From NCBI GenBank assembly GCA_036023115.1, contig JAYKKT010000059.1, positions 1,702,501 through 1,766,500 of the forward strand: DNA of 64,000 nucleotides, given 5' to 3'. The translations under genes and the position numbers were made by a program. The notes under the pieces are model-generated. The model made no database searches, was not told where the DNA came from, and saw nothing but the letters and a program-made list of their open reading frames with translations. Within the stretch, counting starts at the first letter, position 1. Each line of letters begins with the position of its first letter. Below are positions 40,345 to 56,831 of this stretch, piece after piece. This DNA comes from Brasenia schreberi. Taxonomy: Eukaryota; Streptophyta; Magnoliopsida; Nymphaeales; Cabombaceae.

Positions 40345-40640
40345 GTTGATTTCAATTTACTTGAAACCAGTTGGAACCTGAAGCAAATTGGAACTAGGCT
40401 GTCCAGTTTGGTTTGAGGCCTAAACTGCTCCAAACCTGAAAAAGGATAAATTTTAAATTTTAAATTTAAAAAAAGAGAGAACTGTGTGTTCCAGTTCAAT
40501 GGAATGTGGAACGAGAATTGAACTAGGTTGTCTCTGGTTTCACTAGTTTCAGCTGGTTCATAAACTGGTTCGATTTCGGTCAGAACCATTCGATTGGGGA
40601 ACCACATATGTTCCGGCTTTGGCATGGTTCTGGTTCCATG
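40345..40640. repeat. GGTTCC-rich element, copy 3
   Basis: Left half with CCAGTTGGAACC-like motifs, an AT-rich core (40449-40475), and a right half with CTGGTTC, GGTTCCGG-type motifs. Same layout as 2270-2575. Confidence 0.45.
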
Positions 40641-41790
40641 GAAGGTGAGTTTGAATGACTTCAATCTCACCTGGGGTGCCTAACCTTCGGATCCGAACAT
40701 GGCTTTCACAGTCGGGCTTGTCTTGGGTTGTCGAGCTGTTACTAAATTGTAAGCCTCTATAACGGGGAGGCCAAAGCTAGATGCACACCCCAGGTATCGA
40801 ACTCAGTATCTGAGAAAGTACCTATCAGAATGACTCGAAAAGCAAATTGCTTTGCCTATTGATCTTAATCTCATATGCAACCAGTGAGATTAGGCTTATT
40901 CGATCACATTCTAGGGATGGAGTAAGAAAATTTACGTCAGGAATGGCGAAAGCAACTTCTTAATGTGCTTTTTCAAGGCTTTTGATCAAGCTTTTGATGA
41001 TCCTGATGTTGATAAATGTATATCCATACAAAGGACGTATACCAACTATACACAAACGTATACATACGATACACCTTCCCAACAATTATTATGGTCACAC
41101 TGGCAGGCAGCTTCTAGAGCTAGCAAGTGCTAGCTTCAACAACATTTACATTTGGCAAGGCATGTCTTTGCTTTTCTGTCGTGCTTAACATTGCCAAACT
41201 TGGTGGTTGTTGATGGTAGAGTTAGCACGTGTTTAGCTCTAGGAGCTACTTGTTATGCACTCTCAGTGGCACTATATATACAGAGAGAACATGGTAAACG
41301 AGCATACTTTATTTGTGCCTTAACATCTTTAAAGATCTCAACTTTTCAGTTGATTGACGAGATTAACGTTGTTTTTTAGATTAAAACAAATACTTTTATA
41401 GATGGTAATATTTTTTTTTTTATTTAAAAATCTTAACCGTTGATCTTAATGGTCAAATGGTTGAGATCTTTACGTAGATTTGAACATGAAAAAATATGTT
41501 GTTAGACTATGTCTAAATGATTGAAATTTTTAATTAGATTTGAGCATATATGTGTTAGACTATACTATCTTTCTCTCTCTATATATATACACATACATGT
41601 ATATAAATATATCTAAACTTACTTAATTGGACTTGTTTATAGATGTCAATACGGGCCGGCCCTGATGATATATGTTAGAATAATAATAAAATTCTGTCAA
41701 TGAATCTCTACCTTCAATGATGCATGATCAATGGTTCAAATTTGAACTTAGAAGCAAACAGTCTAGGAGCAATTTTTTTAATGTATCTTA

Positions 41791-41824
<34 letters not shown>

Positions 41825-41984
41825 GCTCTTGAATTTCAGATTTAGATAATTCTAACTGCTAATATATACAAAGCATTCTCTCTAAACATATCTATAAAAA
41901 AATCGTATCCCTTTCACCTTTGACATGCTCAGTAATTTAATTCTTTTAAATATTTTCAACAACAAAAATATGAATTCTCGAAAT

Positions 41985-42045
<61 letters not shown>

Positions 42046-42493
42046 CGAACAAGTCCCCCAGGAGGATGCGCTTTCCCCTTCGTCGTAAAACCCTGTGGGG
42101 TCGCTAGTGTAAGCTAGACTCGTTTGACTACAATGAACGAATCTTGCGTACTTTCGTAATCTGTTCTGTTCATGATCAATCTCCGTGTCCGCAAGATGCA
42201 TTTCCGGAGGAAGCTCTTCTAACCCGCTGACACGTCCATGGTTTCGTCTACGGCGCCAAACATCAGGTTCTCTATCGTGAACTCGTTTAAACAATTAAAG
42301 GAAGAATGAAATTCAAGGTTGTTCTGAAGTTGTACCGCTCTTTTTGATCTCATACGATAATGGGAAATCATCGTGCTTTATGACTTACCGAGTTCTCCCA
42401 ATTCGCGGCCCGTTTTCTTCGCCGTTTCCCATTAAAGAATTCCCTCTCATAATGGAGTACCACCTGGTAATGTAACGTCAGAGGTACGTTGTG
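40641..42493. other. AT-rich intergenic with SINE-like fragment and GA repeat
   Basis: A SINE-like B-box remnant on the minus strand is near 40765-40815 ('accccaggtatcgaactcag'). TA arrays occur at 41797-41820, and an (AG)n tract of about 55 bp at 41989-42043. No gene was recognised before the arogenate dehydratase fragment. Confidence 0.5.
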
Positions 42494-43177
42494 ATGGCAG
42501 CGAACGCACTACATGCTCAGATCACATCGTCACCGCATTCTAGTTATAGTTCTACCGGTACCCTCTTTTTCTGCCGTGGTAGCCAACGAAAATTATATCA
42601 GAGAATCCATACCAAAGCCTCTGGCATTCCCCCTTCTGGAGGCAGGAGAAACCTCGTTATGGCGTCTTCTATTAAGGATGATATAGATCGTTCTTCAAAA
42701 GATTACCTTCCATTACCAAGTAAGCATTTCCCACACTATCAATCCCCTGTTCCTTTTTTGTCATTGTCTCTTTTTGTGACGATTTGGGATCGTGTGTGTT
42801 GATTATAGGGCCTTTGTCTGCGTCGGAATCATCGGATTCGGCCGACAACCGACCCCGATTGAGGGTTGCATACCAGGTTCGGTTTCTGTGGTTTAACGTC
42901 TTCATCTTGGGTATTGGGTGCATCCGTTTATCTTGATAGGGTTAGGGGTTCATTCTTCAGTTTTGCATTTTCCAGTTTTTGATTTTATTCTTTTCCACTA
43001 TCAGCGGTATATGGTGAACCCCCTTTTGATTTTATGGTTTATTTGAAGGGAGTTCCTGGTGCTTACAGTGAAGCTGCGGCAGGCAAGGCCTACCCAAATT
43101 GCGAACCCGTCCCATGCGAGCAATTGGAAACTGCTTTTGAGATGAACACCCAGTTCCACGAGCGCTTCGTCATTTGA
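42494..43177 (+). pseudogene. arogenate dehydratase, 3'-truncated
   Basis: Exons 42494-42719, 42809-42876 and 43049-43177 splice in phase to 140 residues. The N-terminus (MAANALHAQITSSPHSSYSS onward) is Ser-rich and looks like a plastid transit peptide. It leads into the start of the prephenate/arogenate dehydratase domain, [20 protein letters not shown] and [15 protein letters not shown]. At 43141 homology stops abruptly, 12 unrelated residues follow, and a TGA ends the frame. Family members need some 250 more residues, including the catalytic TRF motif and the ACT domain that senses phenylalanine. No later exons were found before the hAT-like element at 43.8 kb. Intact genes catalyse the last step of phenylalanine synthesis in plastids; this one cannot. 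The clean splice sites suggest recent loss. Confidence 0.85.
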
Positions 43178-43846
43178 AGTATGAATTTCAGTTAGGTCGT
43201 TCTTTCATTTTTTACCCCTTTTAGTCTTATTTGCTATTGATGCATTTTAATTTTTATTGTTGGCTTATTGAGCGGTATCCGTATTTTCTGCCAAACTCTA
43301 TAAGAGCGAGACGTAATTTGATTTCTTAGCGTCTGATAGAAGTTTCAAGTACATTGAACATTTGTATTTATGATAGTTGATGTCTATGCACGTTTGAAGT
43401 ACATCACTGCTTGAAGTTTTTTAAAAATTTTGTGACATAGGACAATGGCAGTTAGACCTTAGCCGTGTCACCACAAATTTGCCGTATCCTGCACCCACAC
43501 CCGTGTGACATAGGCGAATGATATAAAAAAATAGATGAAAAAATTATTTCTATAAGTTTTTTAATGAAAATACAAATTTTAGTATTATCTTAGGAGAGTT
43601 AGCAAAACCAGAAAAGTATATAAACCGTAATTTCTATCGGCGTATTTAAAAGAATGAAGTACGATACGGATATGGTGCGATACGATAACAGTGTATTGAC
43701 TTCTATTGGTGACGTATTAACCGGAATTACTATCTTAGGAGAGTTAGCAAAATCAGAAAAGTATATTAACTACAATTTCTATACGTTCCGCGATATACTA
43801 TGGTGTATCATATCGTGAAACTCCATGATACGATATGTATAGCACC
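43178..43846. other. intergenic, AT-rich
   Basis: Contains a repeated phrase, 'ttaggagagttagcaaaa' (43591 and 43736), each followed by similar 'aaaagtatat' sequence: a degenerate tandem of about 145 bp. No dehydratase exons. Confidence 0.5.
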
Positions 43847-45500
43847 CTATGTTGCATGGATACGGGTACGGTACCGGTACCCGGTACGGGTACGGGGTAC
43901 GCAATTTTATAAAAAACTAAGGTATGCCACTATTAAAAAATTAAAAATATATATATACACAGTACACACAATTATATAGAGCATTCTATATTTTAAAGAG
44001 CATTCTAGTGTTTGAGAATAATTTTATTCTAACTATGACTATGAGAATACCATTTATATTCTTCTTCAAAGTAAGAACAATTAAACAACAAACACATACC
44101 ATAAGTCGTCAATTGAATTTGCAAGGAAAGATCTGAAACCAGCATAAAAGGCGATCCCCATCATTGCAGTTGCAGAGCTTACTATAAGAGAATCAAGAGT
44201 TCTTGAAGAAGCATCATTTCAAAAATATCATAAATCAGAATAATGAAGTCAACAACGTATAAGCAACACCAACATATGCAAAAAGAATTAATGAAGAGAT
44301 AGATAGACCTTTGTCAATCACAGCATCAAATGAAACATATTTAAAGCTATGCATATCTCGCACATCCATCTTAATATCTGAATAATTTTCATGAAGTTAG
44401 CTCAAAATCAATGAAAATGTCATGAGAGGCAGGCTGTTCGGAGGCAGGGAAAGTGAGAAAATGGAGCCGGAATCGTCATCTACTTCTCCAATTGATCTGA
44501 AATTTGAAAACAGTTGCCTGGGAGATCACTAGGATCAGGCCCCAATGGATTGGAAGATCTAATCAGCAAATCTGGTTTCTTCTCCTCATCTGGATTTCCA
44601 TGAGAAATTCCTGCGGATTCCCATACTTGCGATTTTCGGTTGCTTCCCCTTGACGACGGAGGAAAGCTGAGAAGAATTCGAGTTGGGCGAGAGATTGGAA
44701 AGGAGAGGCAGCAGTGGTGGTTTCTCCGGAGGCACCAAGTGGATGGAAGGAGAGGATGGTTTGAGCAAACCACCATTGGAATTACTGGCGTTATTGGAAG
44801 GGAAATGTTTTCCTGTCTGTTCTGAGGGATCCCTGATTCGTTTTTCTTCCTCTTGGGATTCAGTTTATTGGGGGAGTTTCTCATGCTTCTATGAGATGAA
44901 CTGGCTCCGTCAGGATGATGAACAACCAATCCTCCACTGAACGCTCTCTGTGTGTGTAGAAGCAACAAGACCTTCAAAGAATAGTTCTTTAGAAATAAAA
45001 CTAAATCTAGATCTGTGTACACCTTCAAGTACTCAATTTCCTTTAACAGAATGTAAAAGAGATAAATTCCCAAAAGGGGGTTCAGAAAGAGGAAACAAAA
45101 TTAGCAAGAGGGAAGAAACTTTTATGAAGAGAAAATGTTAACAGAATAGAGTTCGAGAAGTGGATCACTTCTTAAGGTCTAGATTGGGAGGAGATACAAA
45201 ACAAAAACTAATCGTACGTTAAAAATTAGCAGTAGGAAGTAAAAGAAGAAACAGAAGCTGGAAGAGCCCGAGAATGAAGATTCCGATGTGCACAACCAAA
45301 ATACAGATTAAACTTCCTAGAGATTTCCCATCTGTAAAGACCGGAATGAAGATCCCGATCTAACAAGAGAAAATAAGAAATCAAGAGCCCGTGAACGAAA
45401 ATCAACCAAAATTACAGAAAATTGTTAAGAGAAAAACTCAAATCACAACTTAAACCGTAAAGACTCCTGAAAGACTCGTGACCATCATCATCTTCTTCTC

Positions 45501-45544
<44 letters not shown>

Positions 45545-45909
45545 TTAAAAAAATCACACATCCAGCTGCATGCCCCGGGGTGACGAACTAATACCTTCAA
45601 CTTGTGAGTCGGCCCCTGAGAATGATGCAGGTCCTCAGGTGAGTGAGACAAAGGAGAGAGCCAGGGAGGAGAAGAATCGACTTAGGGTTTATAATTGATT
45701 TGGATCGGATTGGGTCAGTTATCCGAATCCGATCCAACCACGTACTGGGTACCGATATGTGGCGTACCCAATGTCGGGTACACGTACCGGTATACGTATT
45801 CACGTACCGGTACACCACACGATGTATGGGTACATATCCGACGTACCCATACACGTACCCATACCCGGTACGGGTACGATGCCATTTTAGGTGTACCCGT
45901 GCAACATAG
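43847..45909 (-). mobile_element. hAT-like non-autonomous DNA transposon, copy 2
   Basis: The same termini as copy 1 (CTATGTTGCATGG at left, CTATGTTGCACGG reversed at right), inverted relative to it. The flanking 8-bp pair is atagcacc/atagcaga, 6 of 8 matching. GTACC-type subterminal repeats run 43855-43905 and 45740-45900. 43.85-44.43 kb matches copy 1 (25.13-25.70 kb) reversed, but the rest of the interior is different. That part has a 197-codon minus frame (44480-45073) without recognisable domains and a (GA)n tract at 45504-45541. No transposase. Confidence 0.75.
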
Positions 45910-47512
45910 ATAGCAGAAATTTTAGAAACCTGAGATGTAACCACAAAAACATTATATTTCTGTATTTGCATCCAAACAGGCCTTGGGGGGTTAATTTGAG
46001 TTGGTTATGTACAAAATCTTGATAATTGGTTATTGTCCACGGAACTGTGCATCAGAAAATTAACTACAATCATGGATACCAAATGCAATATTGGTTAAGT
46101 TAGAAAGCACTAAAATAATAGTTGTGAATGGTGGTGGTTAATGATGAGAAAAACTACAACAATATCAATTTTGGCTGCATGGAGGTGCTGTTGCATACTT
46201 TAATTTACCCTTAAGATGATGCATTCTGCTTTTAAGTGTCTTTACACAGTAATCTGGTCCAAAGCTGTTTCCCTTTTGTTGTTTGGAATTGCAGTATTTC
46301 CTCCTCTCAACTTGTATATTGTAGTTCAAAGAGACTCTCTGTTATACAAACAAAATTTGTTAGAAAATCTAATTACAGTATAAGGACTTGTTTGAATATC
46401 AGCAGTTGTGGATATGTGTAGCATGTACATTTTAAAAAATTAAGTTGTCTGCATATAAGAAAATGCATGCAAAAAGAGGGCAGGGATATATCCATACCCG
46501 CCACAAGACAGCTATGGGTAGGAAGAGAGTGGAAAATGGGAAGAAAAAGAGGGTTTTGGTGTAGGATGTTCATCACCTATCTTGATAGCTTTGCTTGGTT
46601 GCGAAGTTAAGATAAATAAAATACATTAAATTAAAAGTTCGAGAATCTTCAGTTTTCTAATTCCTGTGTAAACAACAGTATAGTTTCATTCCCGATTCAG
46701 ATACCTCATTAGCACCATACCAGCTCAAGTCATAAACTAGAAAGCTCTTGAGCTATCAAAGAGTATCTACTCATCTGTCCTTACAAGCTTGAGGTATAAT
46801 AAAACATGAGACATGTAACATTGGCCTTAAAGCAGAGGGTTTCAATATAATGGTGTCCTTTTTTATTAAAGTAGCTCTGGAATAATGCAATGCTTTTTGC
46901 TATACAGTTTTCTCAAAGGTTCCTGAGCTTTGGAATGCCTCATTAAATGTGTATAGTTGATAAGCACCTATGTTATCAATAACGGTTAGCGGGTTGTTAG
47001 CGGTCGATTTTGATATAGCGGTAGCGAGGATATAATGGATTTAGCGGTACACTTTTATTTATGATTAAAAATTATATATATAATAGATTCTCAAATTCTA
47101 CTTCTAAGGAAACAAACAATAAATTTCATGTGGCACATGCATATTGAATTGTTAACCTTAAATTAGAAAACAAAAATATAAATGTAACAAAGTTATTCTA
47201 AAAATTAAGCAAAAGAATTAAAAGAAACAAATATATAATTACTTATTTGCTCAAGTATGGTGAATATGGTCATATGATGTCGTCAGACCCCTCTCTTACA
47301 CTTCAGAGCATGTATGCACATTACACTTTTTGCTCCAGAATTGTCCACAACCAACAGTGAACATGAAAAAATAGTTTATATGTACTAATGAGTAATCATG
47401 TTACCACAAAGGAAATACAGGTATAGCAGGTACCCTAGTGAATTCAAATGGGATAACATAGATAAGCACATCCCTGAAAAATACTGAATATATGTCAGGA
47501 AAGTGTAACTGA
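45910..47512. other. intergenic, with a decayed DNA-element end
   Basis: Around 46970-47060, 'tatgttatcaataacggtta', then repeated AGCGG motifs, looks like the terminus of another hAT-type element, but no second end was found. A SINE-like remnant lies just before this stretch (45573-45615, minus). No gene. Confidence 0.4.
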
Positions 47513-47987
47513 GATTGGGCTGCTGAATCTATTGCTCTTAGTGGAGCTTGCTTGCAACACATCTCATTTAAATTCAAAACTTTTGAAGCTTAATTGTGAC
47601 AAAGAGATGCTCCAGCATTAGGCCAATAGTGATATTTAAAATTAAAACTAGGAAATCATCCTCTATAATAGAAATGTCAATAATTCCTTTTCCAGTTTCA
47701 TTCTTAACTTAACTTTCTGACCTAGTTTTGGTATCTTCTGTAATTGTTTGGGATCTTGGCATTTGTGTAGGAAAATTACATCATATAGTTGATTTTTATA
47801 TGCACCTTGAAAATCTACGGCATCTAATATTCAGGCCAGGCTTCAACCTTTTTCTCTAAACACTTGAGCTGCGTAATGTGGCTTCAGGACCTTATTCTCT
47901 TCTGCAAAGAGAATTGTCTATCCTGCATCTTTCAGAAGCTGCACTAATTTGATAAAGAGCAGGCATCTCTTGAGGTTTTCAATCACC

Positions 47988-51861
<3,874 letters not shown>

Positions 51862-52079
51862 CAGATGGCCCCTTTCTCGAGTATGTCGTGCCTTTGCCGC
51901 CTTTAATTTATTGTGTGATGATGATGAATAGTTATTGGTGAGATTTTGCTGTGAGTAGTGATCCCTGCTAAGAGAATATGCAGAGTGAAGGCTATATGTT
52001 TTTAAATTGTTTAGACATAACCATGTGAGGAAAGAAATGCTTGTAAACTTTGTATCAGTTTTCAATGTTTTCTGCAACA

Positions 52080-52225
52080 AGAATCTGGATCTTGAGGTTA
52101 ATTTCATGTTACCGGAGAACATAGCGAAGAAAATGCTGAGATGTGTCGAAAAACCAATATAAAAATTTATCCTCTCCAGTCCTTTTTAATAAGAAATCAA
52201 GGGGAAGACCCCGAATGTGAGTGCA
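52080..52225 (+). repeat. DHFR-TS 3' flank, copied inverted at 58.97-59.12 kb
   Basis: The sequence matches 58973-59119 read on the minus strand at roughly 85-90% by eye. It is the second part of the inverted DHFR-TS copy. It includes a 25-codon open frame (NLDLEVNFMLPENIAKKMLR and a few more, then stop) preserved in both copies. Confidence 0.85.
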
Positions 52226-54013
52226 AGTACTCTTAAATGGTTATGCACCCTTTTCTAGAAAAATTTATTAAATGGAGATTATGCACCCCTTTTTACTAAG
52301 TGTACACACTTAACCTCAAAAATTTCCAAACTACCCTTTTAGTTAGTATATATCCGTTCATGCTTGTATTTCATAGAATAGAGAGACATCTCTTCTTTAG
52401 AGGAGATACAACTTGGACATGTATGGTATCGAGAGGAGACTTGCAAAACGGATTGATGGTTCCGGTTCCGTTTTGTAAGTTCTGAAATTTTTTCACCTTT
52501 GTTCAAACCAGAACCACATGAAAAAAAAGATTTGTTATGCTTTATGAAACCGATGATTCCAAAATGGGGGGTGTAGGTTTATTCAGAATCGGAGTTGATT
52601 AGATATATGACACCGTTAATTGCTTCATTTTAATAGTTGTTAGGTACATTGCTTGGCTGATCCAAAAATTCATTTCCAGACGATTCAGTTTGATTCGATT
52701 TCATAGCATTGGTCAAGCTAATTAGGCAGTTAAGCCTAACGTAACAAGCCTCCTTATCGCTCCATGGGCTCTTCATGCCGCCGATGCATCCATACAACAA
52801 CCAGCATAGTTCGTCTTTTTTTTTTTTTACAGTAAGCTACAATAAGATTTACATAAATATGGCATAATTAATTCTAAAGAAGTTACAGAGATGAGGTGAT
52901 GCCTCATCAACACATAGTTTCGTCCCGTTTTCCGTGGTTCTATATGTCCAAATTATGATGATGACTTGTTTTAATGTGCTCCACTAACACCAATTCTTTT
53001 AGATGCAAACCGTAGAAGTATAGTTCGGAATCTGATAAAGCTATGGAAGATTAGAAGAATCAAAGCAACTGCCACATAAATAAATAAGCCAAAAGAAGAA
53101 GAAGCTCTTGCTTCCATGTGCAATAACATGCAAGTCCATTATAGTATGTGTACTCTCATAAATGTGTATTCCTTGCTTGCGTCTGTGTATGTGTGTGTGT
53201 GTGTTTGTACAGACAGATCTTCTCCCTATCTACCCTATTAACCCTTGAGAAAAGTGAACCCGAACTATACCCACCCCATTGAGGTTTGGACGGAAGCCAA
53301 GTATAGGTATACCCATCCCCAACCCATTGACGCCTTGGTCTAACATCTCTCTCTGGATATATAGAGAGAAACCTCATATACAATAGCATACTTGGATGTT
53401 AAAATATTCAAAGAAATTTCAACCATTCATATTGAGTTGATAGATTATTAAAATTTAAATTCAAAAAGCAATGAGTGTACATACAATATAGTACACCTAT
53501 AAAAAGTATACATGTACTTTAAATATATATACTTTTGTTTTTTAATTCAAATTTCAGTTATATATCACTCAAAATGAATAATTGATACATGTTTGGACAT
53601 CTTAGCAGGTAATGTGCTAGCATATATATATATATATATATATATCATCTGGCCGTGCTCTCTTACTCCTGCAATGCAAATGGAGAATTCGATCCTGGGG
53701 GCATGCACATTGTAACAAAACAAAATCAACATCTAGCCCAGGTAACAAATCAGTTTTATGAGAACTCAATGTTGTACTTCTACTTATCATTCCTTAGCAA
53801 TGCGTGGTACATTCTTCTGAGTACCTTCTCCATATCATCTTCGGTCTCTTTTGGATCTTTCTTGTGAATAGTTCTCTGCTCTTTGGGAACGTGTGTCTTC
53901 CTCAATCTCATCCAAGTCATAGTCAAAGATATCTTCCCCCAAGATAGAAAGGATGATCTTCAACTATATCCCTTGAAACACCAAAATATATTTGATAAAA
54001 GTTATGAATGCAG
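52226..54013. other. intergenic, no gene
   Basis: AT-rich with a T run (52818-52829), a GT run (53189-53204) and a TA array (53622-53644). No supported coding sequence. Confidence 0.5.
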
Positions 54014-54275
54014 TCATGTTGTGGTATTAATAGTCATTTACTTAAGTAATAATTATGCTCATTAGTAGCACATATAGTGATTGCAACTCTTAAGTATTTT
54101 TCAGTCATATTTTGGTATTAAGACTCACTTACTTGAGTGATAATGTATTGAATAGTAACACATGAAGTTGATGTGACTCTTGAGCATTTAACATCCATGT
54201 TATAGTATTAAGAGTCACTTTTTAGTGATAATTACGCTCATTAGTAGCATATCATGAGTTACATCTTTATCATGT
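54014..54275 (+). repeat. 91-bp minisatellite, three units
   Basis: Units begin at 54014, 54105 and 54195 with 'tcatgttgtggtatta', 'tcatattttggtatta' and 'ccatgttatagtatta'. Each contains 'gtcacttactt'-like and 'attagtagcacat'-like phrases. Divergence between units is moderate. Confidence 0.85.
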
Positions 54276-55122
54276 CTATATATAGTGGTATTGTAAACAA
54301 GATTTATCGAAACTTTTCTCACTTTTCCTAAAAGTTTGCAAGTCCAATTATAACACTAATTGGGTTTGCAACATCATCATCTTTGATTTGTCGGATTGTC
54401 TACAACTCGGTTGTATTCATATAAGACAAGCCGAGGGTCTTCGTTGTATGTTAAAGATGTTTACCGGGATTCATGTATTCAGTTATTAATACAGATGATG
54501 ACAAATAAATCTCAAGGTTAGTATTTATTACGCTTCAAAAAATAGTAGCAACTATTGAGTATCATTTACAAGAGTTCAACTCAACGTTCCTGCCTTTTTT
54601 TTTCTTCTCACTTTACTCACACTTCCTCTTGACTGATTGAGAATGTTGCATGCATAGGAATGACATGAATTTACTCGACTTGAACGCATTTTCGTCATCG
54701 ATGCCATTGTGATCTCCTAGATCATGTGATCTAAGCTCCCAGTGAGAGGAGCCCTTTTACATAAGGTATTCTCAAGCATGATACTTGGGTTTGGCTTGTT
54801 CTGTATAGATTATCGTGTAAATGGATGACGAAATACCGTTCAAGGAAAATCTCAGGGATTGACTACGTTAATCACGCCCACATGCCGAATATTCAAACTA
54901 ATCACAAAGTTGAAGTAAATTCATGTTTAGCAACCTCGATTTGAAATCCAAGGACAATGAATCTTGGGGTGACAAACTTGGACCTGACAAGGTGTTGAGG
55001 TTGGGTCTAGGTCGGCACAAGGCAACCCAACAAAAGTTGGGCTGGATGTGGGTATATATATATCTGTGTGTAGAGTAAAGAAAAACACATGTTCCATCTC
55101 ATGGTTGTGACTAAAAACCTTT

Positions 55123-55124
<2 letters not shown>
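54276..55124. other. intergenic, no gene
   Basis: No long frame or recognisable repeat up to the TA array. Confidence 0.45.

Positions 55125-55192
<68 letters not shown>
55125..55192. repeat. (TA)n then (GA)n microsatellite
   Basis: About 35 bp TA followed by about 32 bp GA, the same order as at 32591-32722. Confidence 0.97.
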
Positions 55193-55196
<4 letters not shown>

Positions 55197-55227
55197 TCGA
55201 ACCTCACATGATGATTGAGATTGATGC

Positions 55228-55515
55228 ATATATATATATATACACATATATATATATATACACATATATATATATATATATACATATACACATATATATA
55301 CATATATATACATATATACATATATATACATATATACATATATATACATATATACATATATATACATATATACATATATATACATATATACATATATATA
55401 CATATATATACATATATACATATATATACATATATACATATATATACATATATACATATATATACATATATATACATATATACATATATATATATATATA
55501 CATATATACATATAT

Positions 55516-55550
<35 letters not shown>

Positions 55551-55657
55551 CATATATATGTATATATATATATATATATATGTATATACATATATATGTA
55601 TATGTATATACATATATATGTATATGTATATATATATATACATATATATATATATAA
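55228..55657. repeat. TATACA-type array with 18-bp higher-order period
   Basis: A 430-bp alternating purine-pyrimidine tract in which ACATATAT and ACATATATAT steps (8 and 10 bp) alternate, giving an 18-bp period through much of it. All six frames stay open as Tyr/Ile/His/Thr runs; these are not genes. The right end turns into TGTATA, making the tract partly self-complementary. Confidence 0.95.
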
Positions 55658-56384
55658 GTACTCTTTGTTTTGTTTATATAAATCTCAATGATGGTTATAA
55701 TTTGATAATATGTCATTCAAGAGGATTTTAGAATGAATATATATATATATAAAAGAATGCTAAAGTACTCTCTTAATACTTGTGCCGGATCAACTGTCAC
55801 GGTGTCTCTAGAAAAAGAAAATGCATTTGTTTTTTTTTACTTTAAGAAACATTGCATGTATATATACATTAGTAAATACATATATATTATATACCCAAAG
55901 AGAATCGGGTCTGGCCAGGGTTCTACCTGATTTTGACCCGAAGTGGAAGCGACCCAATCCAAACTCGACCCGCCGACCCTATTAGCTACCTCTAGTGAAT
56001 CCTGTTTATTCGGCTGAAGAGAACGGTGCTAAACTTCACGTACGTTTATCGTGGCTTACATTTGAAAACTTTTGAAACCCTAGACGAACACACGAATCAA
56101 GAAAGCTCTCTTCGATGGATTGCGTGGCAACGAATAAATGAAGGAATCCTGAAAACGAAGATTGCATGAACACAAGACCACATGGAAAATCACCCTAAGA
56201 GATCAAAAGATTCAATTGTAAGCTAAACCATTTACAATGATATATCTGCTACGTACTCGAAATCATTCAAATGAATCGATCCATCAATATCAAAAACCAG
56301 TCTTGACGAACAACCAAAGACTGAACTCACTGCTCTTCAAATCATTTTACCAACGTAAGCTTTAGATGAAAGATTCTCTCACTA
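55658..56384. other. intergenic and 3' flank of the small ORF
   Basis: No recognisable feature. The last few hundred bases may include untranslated sequence of the minus-strand ORF. Confidence 0.4.
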
Positions 56385-56831
56385 TCACGGCACGCAGGAA
56401 GCTGTATCGAATTTAAGTATCTCACCGATTGTAGGGTTTTTCGGTGGGTAGCAGAGAACTGCAAGTTCTTCGTCCAGCAGATCATCCTCACCGTCGGAAT
56501 CAGGCTTCTGTGGCAGCAAATTGAAATGATGGGCGGATGAGTTTGTTTGTGTGGTAGGCTCTTGGTTTGCTTTCATTCGAAGATGAACTGAAGTAATCGG
56601 ATTTCTTCCCATTGAGACACCATCATCAACACCACTGCAGCCACCACTTTGTTGAGAAAGAGGCGGAAATGGAATCGAATTGCGCAGAATTCTGTCAGCC
56701 ATAGCCAAAGCCGGTGACCTTCTGGCCGCCTTGTGTAGCATCGGTGGTCTTGAATAAGGGAGGGTGTTGGCTGCTCCAGCTTGCTCCCTTACTCGGTGCA
56801 ATCTTGACTCGGGAGGCACCATCCTCCTCAT
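56385..56831 (-). CDS. hypothetical 148-residue protein
   Basis: An uninterrupted frame from ATG to TGA with non-repetitive composition: a basic N-terminal third (MRRMVPPESRLHRVREQAGA), a Pro/Ser-rich middle, and an acidic stretch, SDGEDDLLDEELAVLCYPP, near the end. No membrane segment, signal peptide or known domain. The sequence just upstream of the ATG on this strand is purine-rich (gaagacgaaggaagaag), typical of a leader. It may be a single-exon gene or the first exon of a longer one. I do not recognise the family. Confidence 0.45.
   Translation of the reverse strand: MRRMVPPESRLHRVREQAGAANTLPYSRPPMLHKAARRSPALAMADRILRNSIPFPPLSQQSGGCSGVDDGVSMGRNPITSVHLRMKANQEPTTQTNSSAHHFNLLPQKPDSDGEDDLLDEELAVLCYPPKNPTIGEILKFDTASCVP

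Noticed and set aside
44480..45073. 197-codon minus ORF in hAT-like copy 2
   Set aside because: No transposase or other domain is visible; mentioned only as possible captured DNA.
47949..47987. Upstream extension of the DHFR-TS start
   Set aside because: The frame is open upstream but has no ATG before 47988; the ATG at 47988 has good context.
55007..55716. Five long ORFs (149-194 codons) on both strands
   Set aside because: All are Tyr/Ile/His/Thr or Ser/Leu runs forced by the TA, GA and TATACA repeats.
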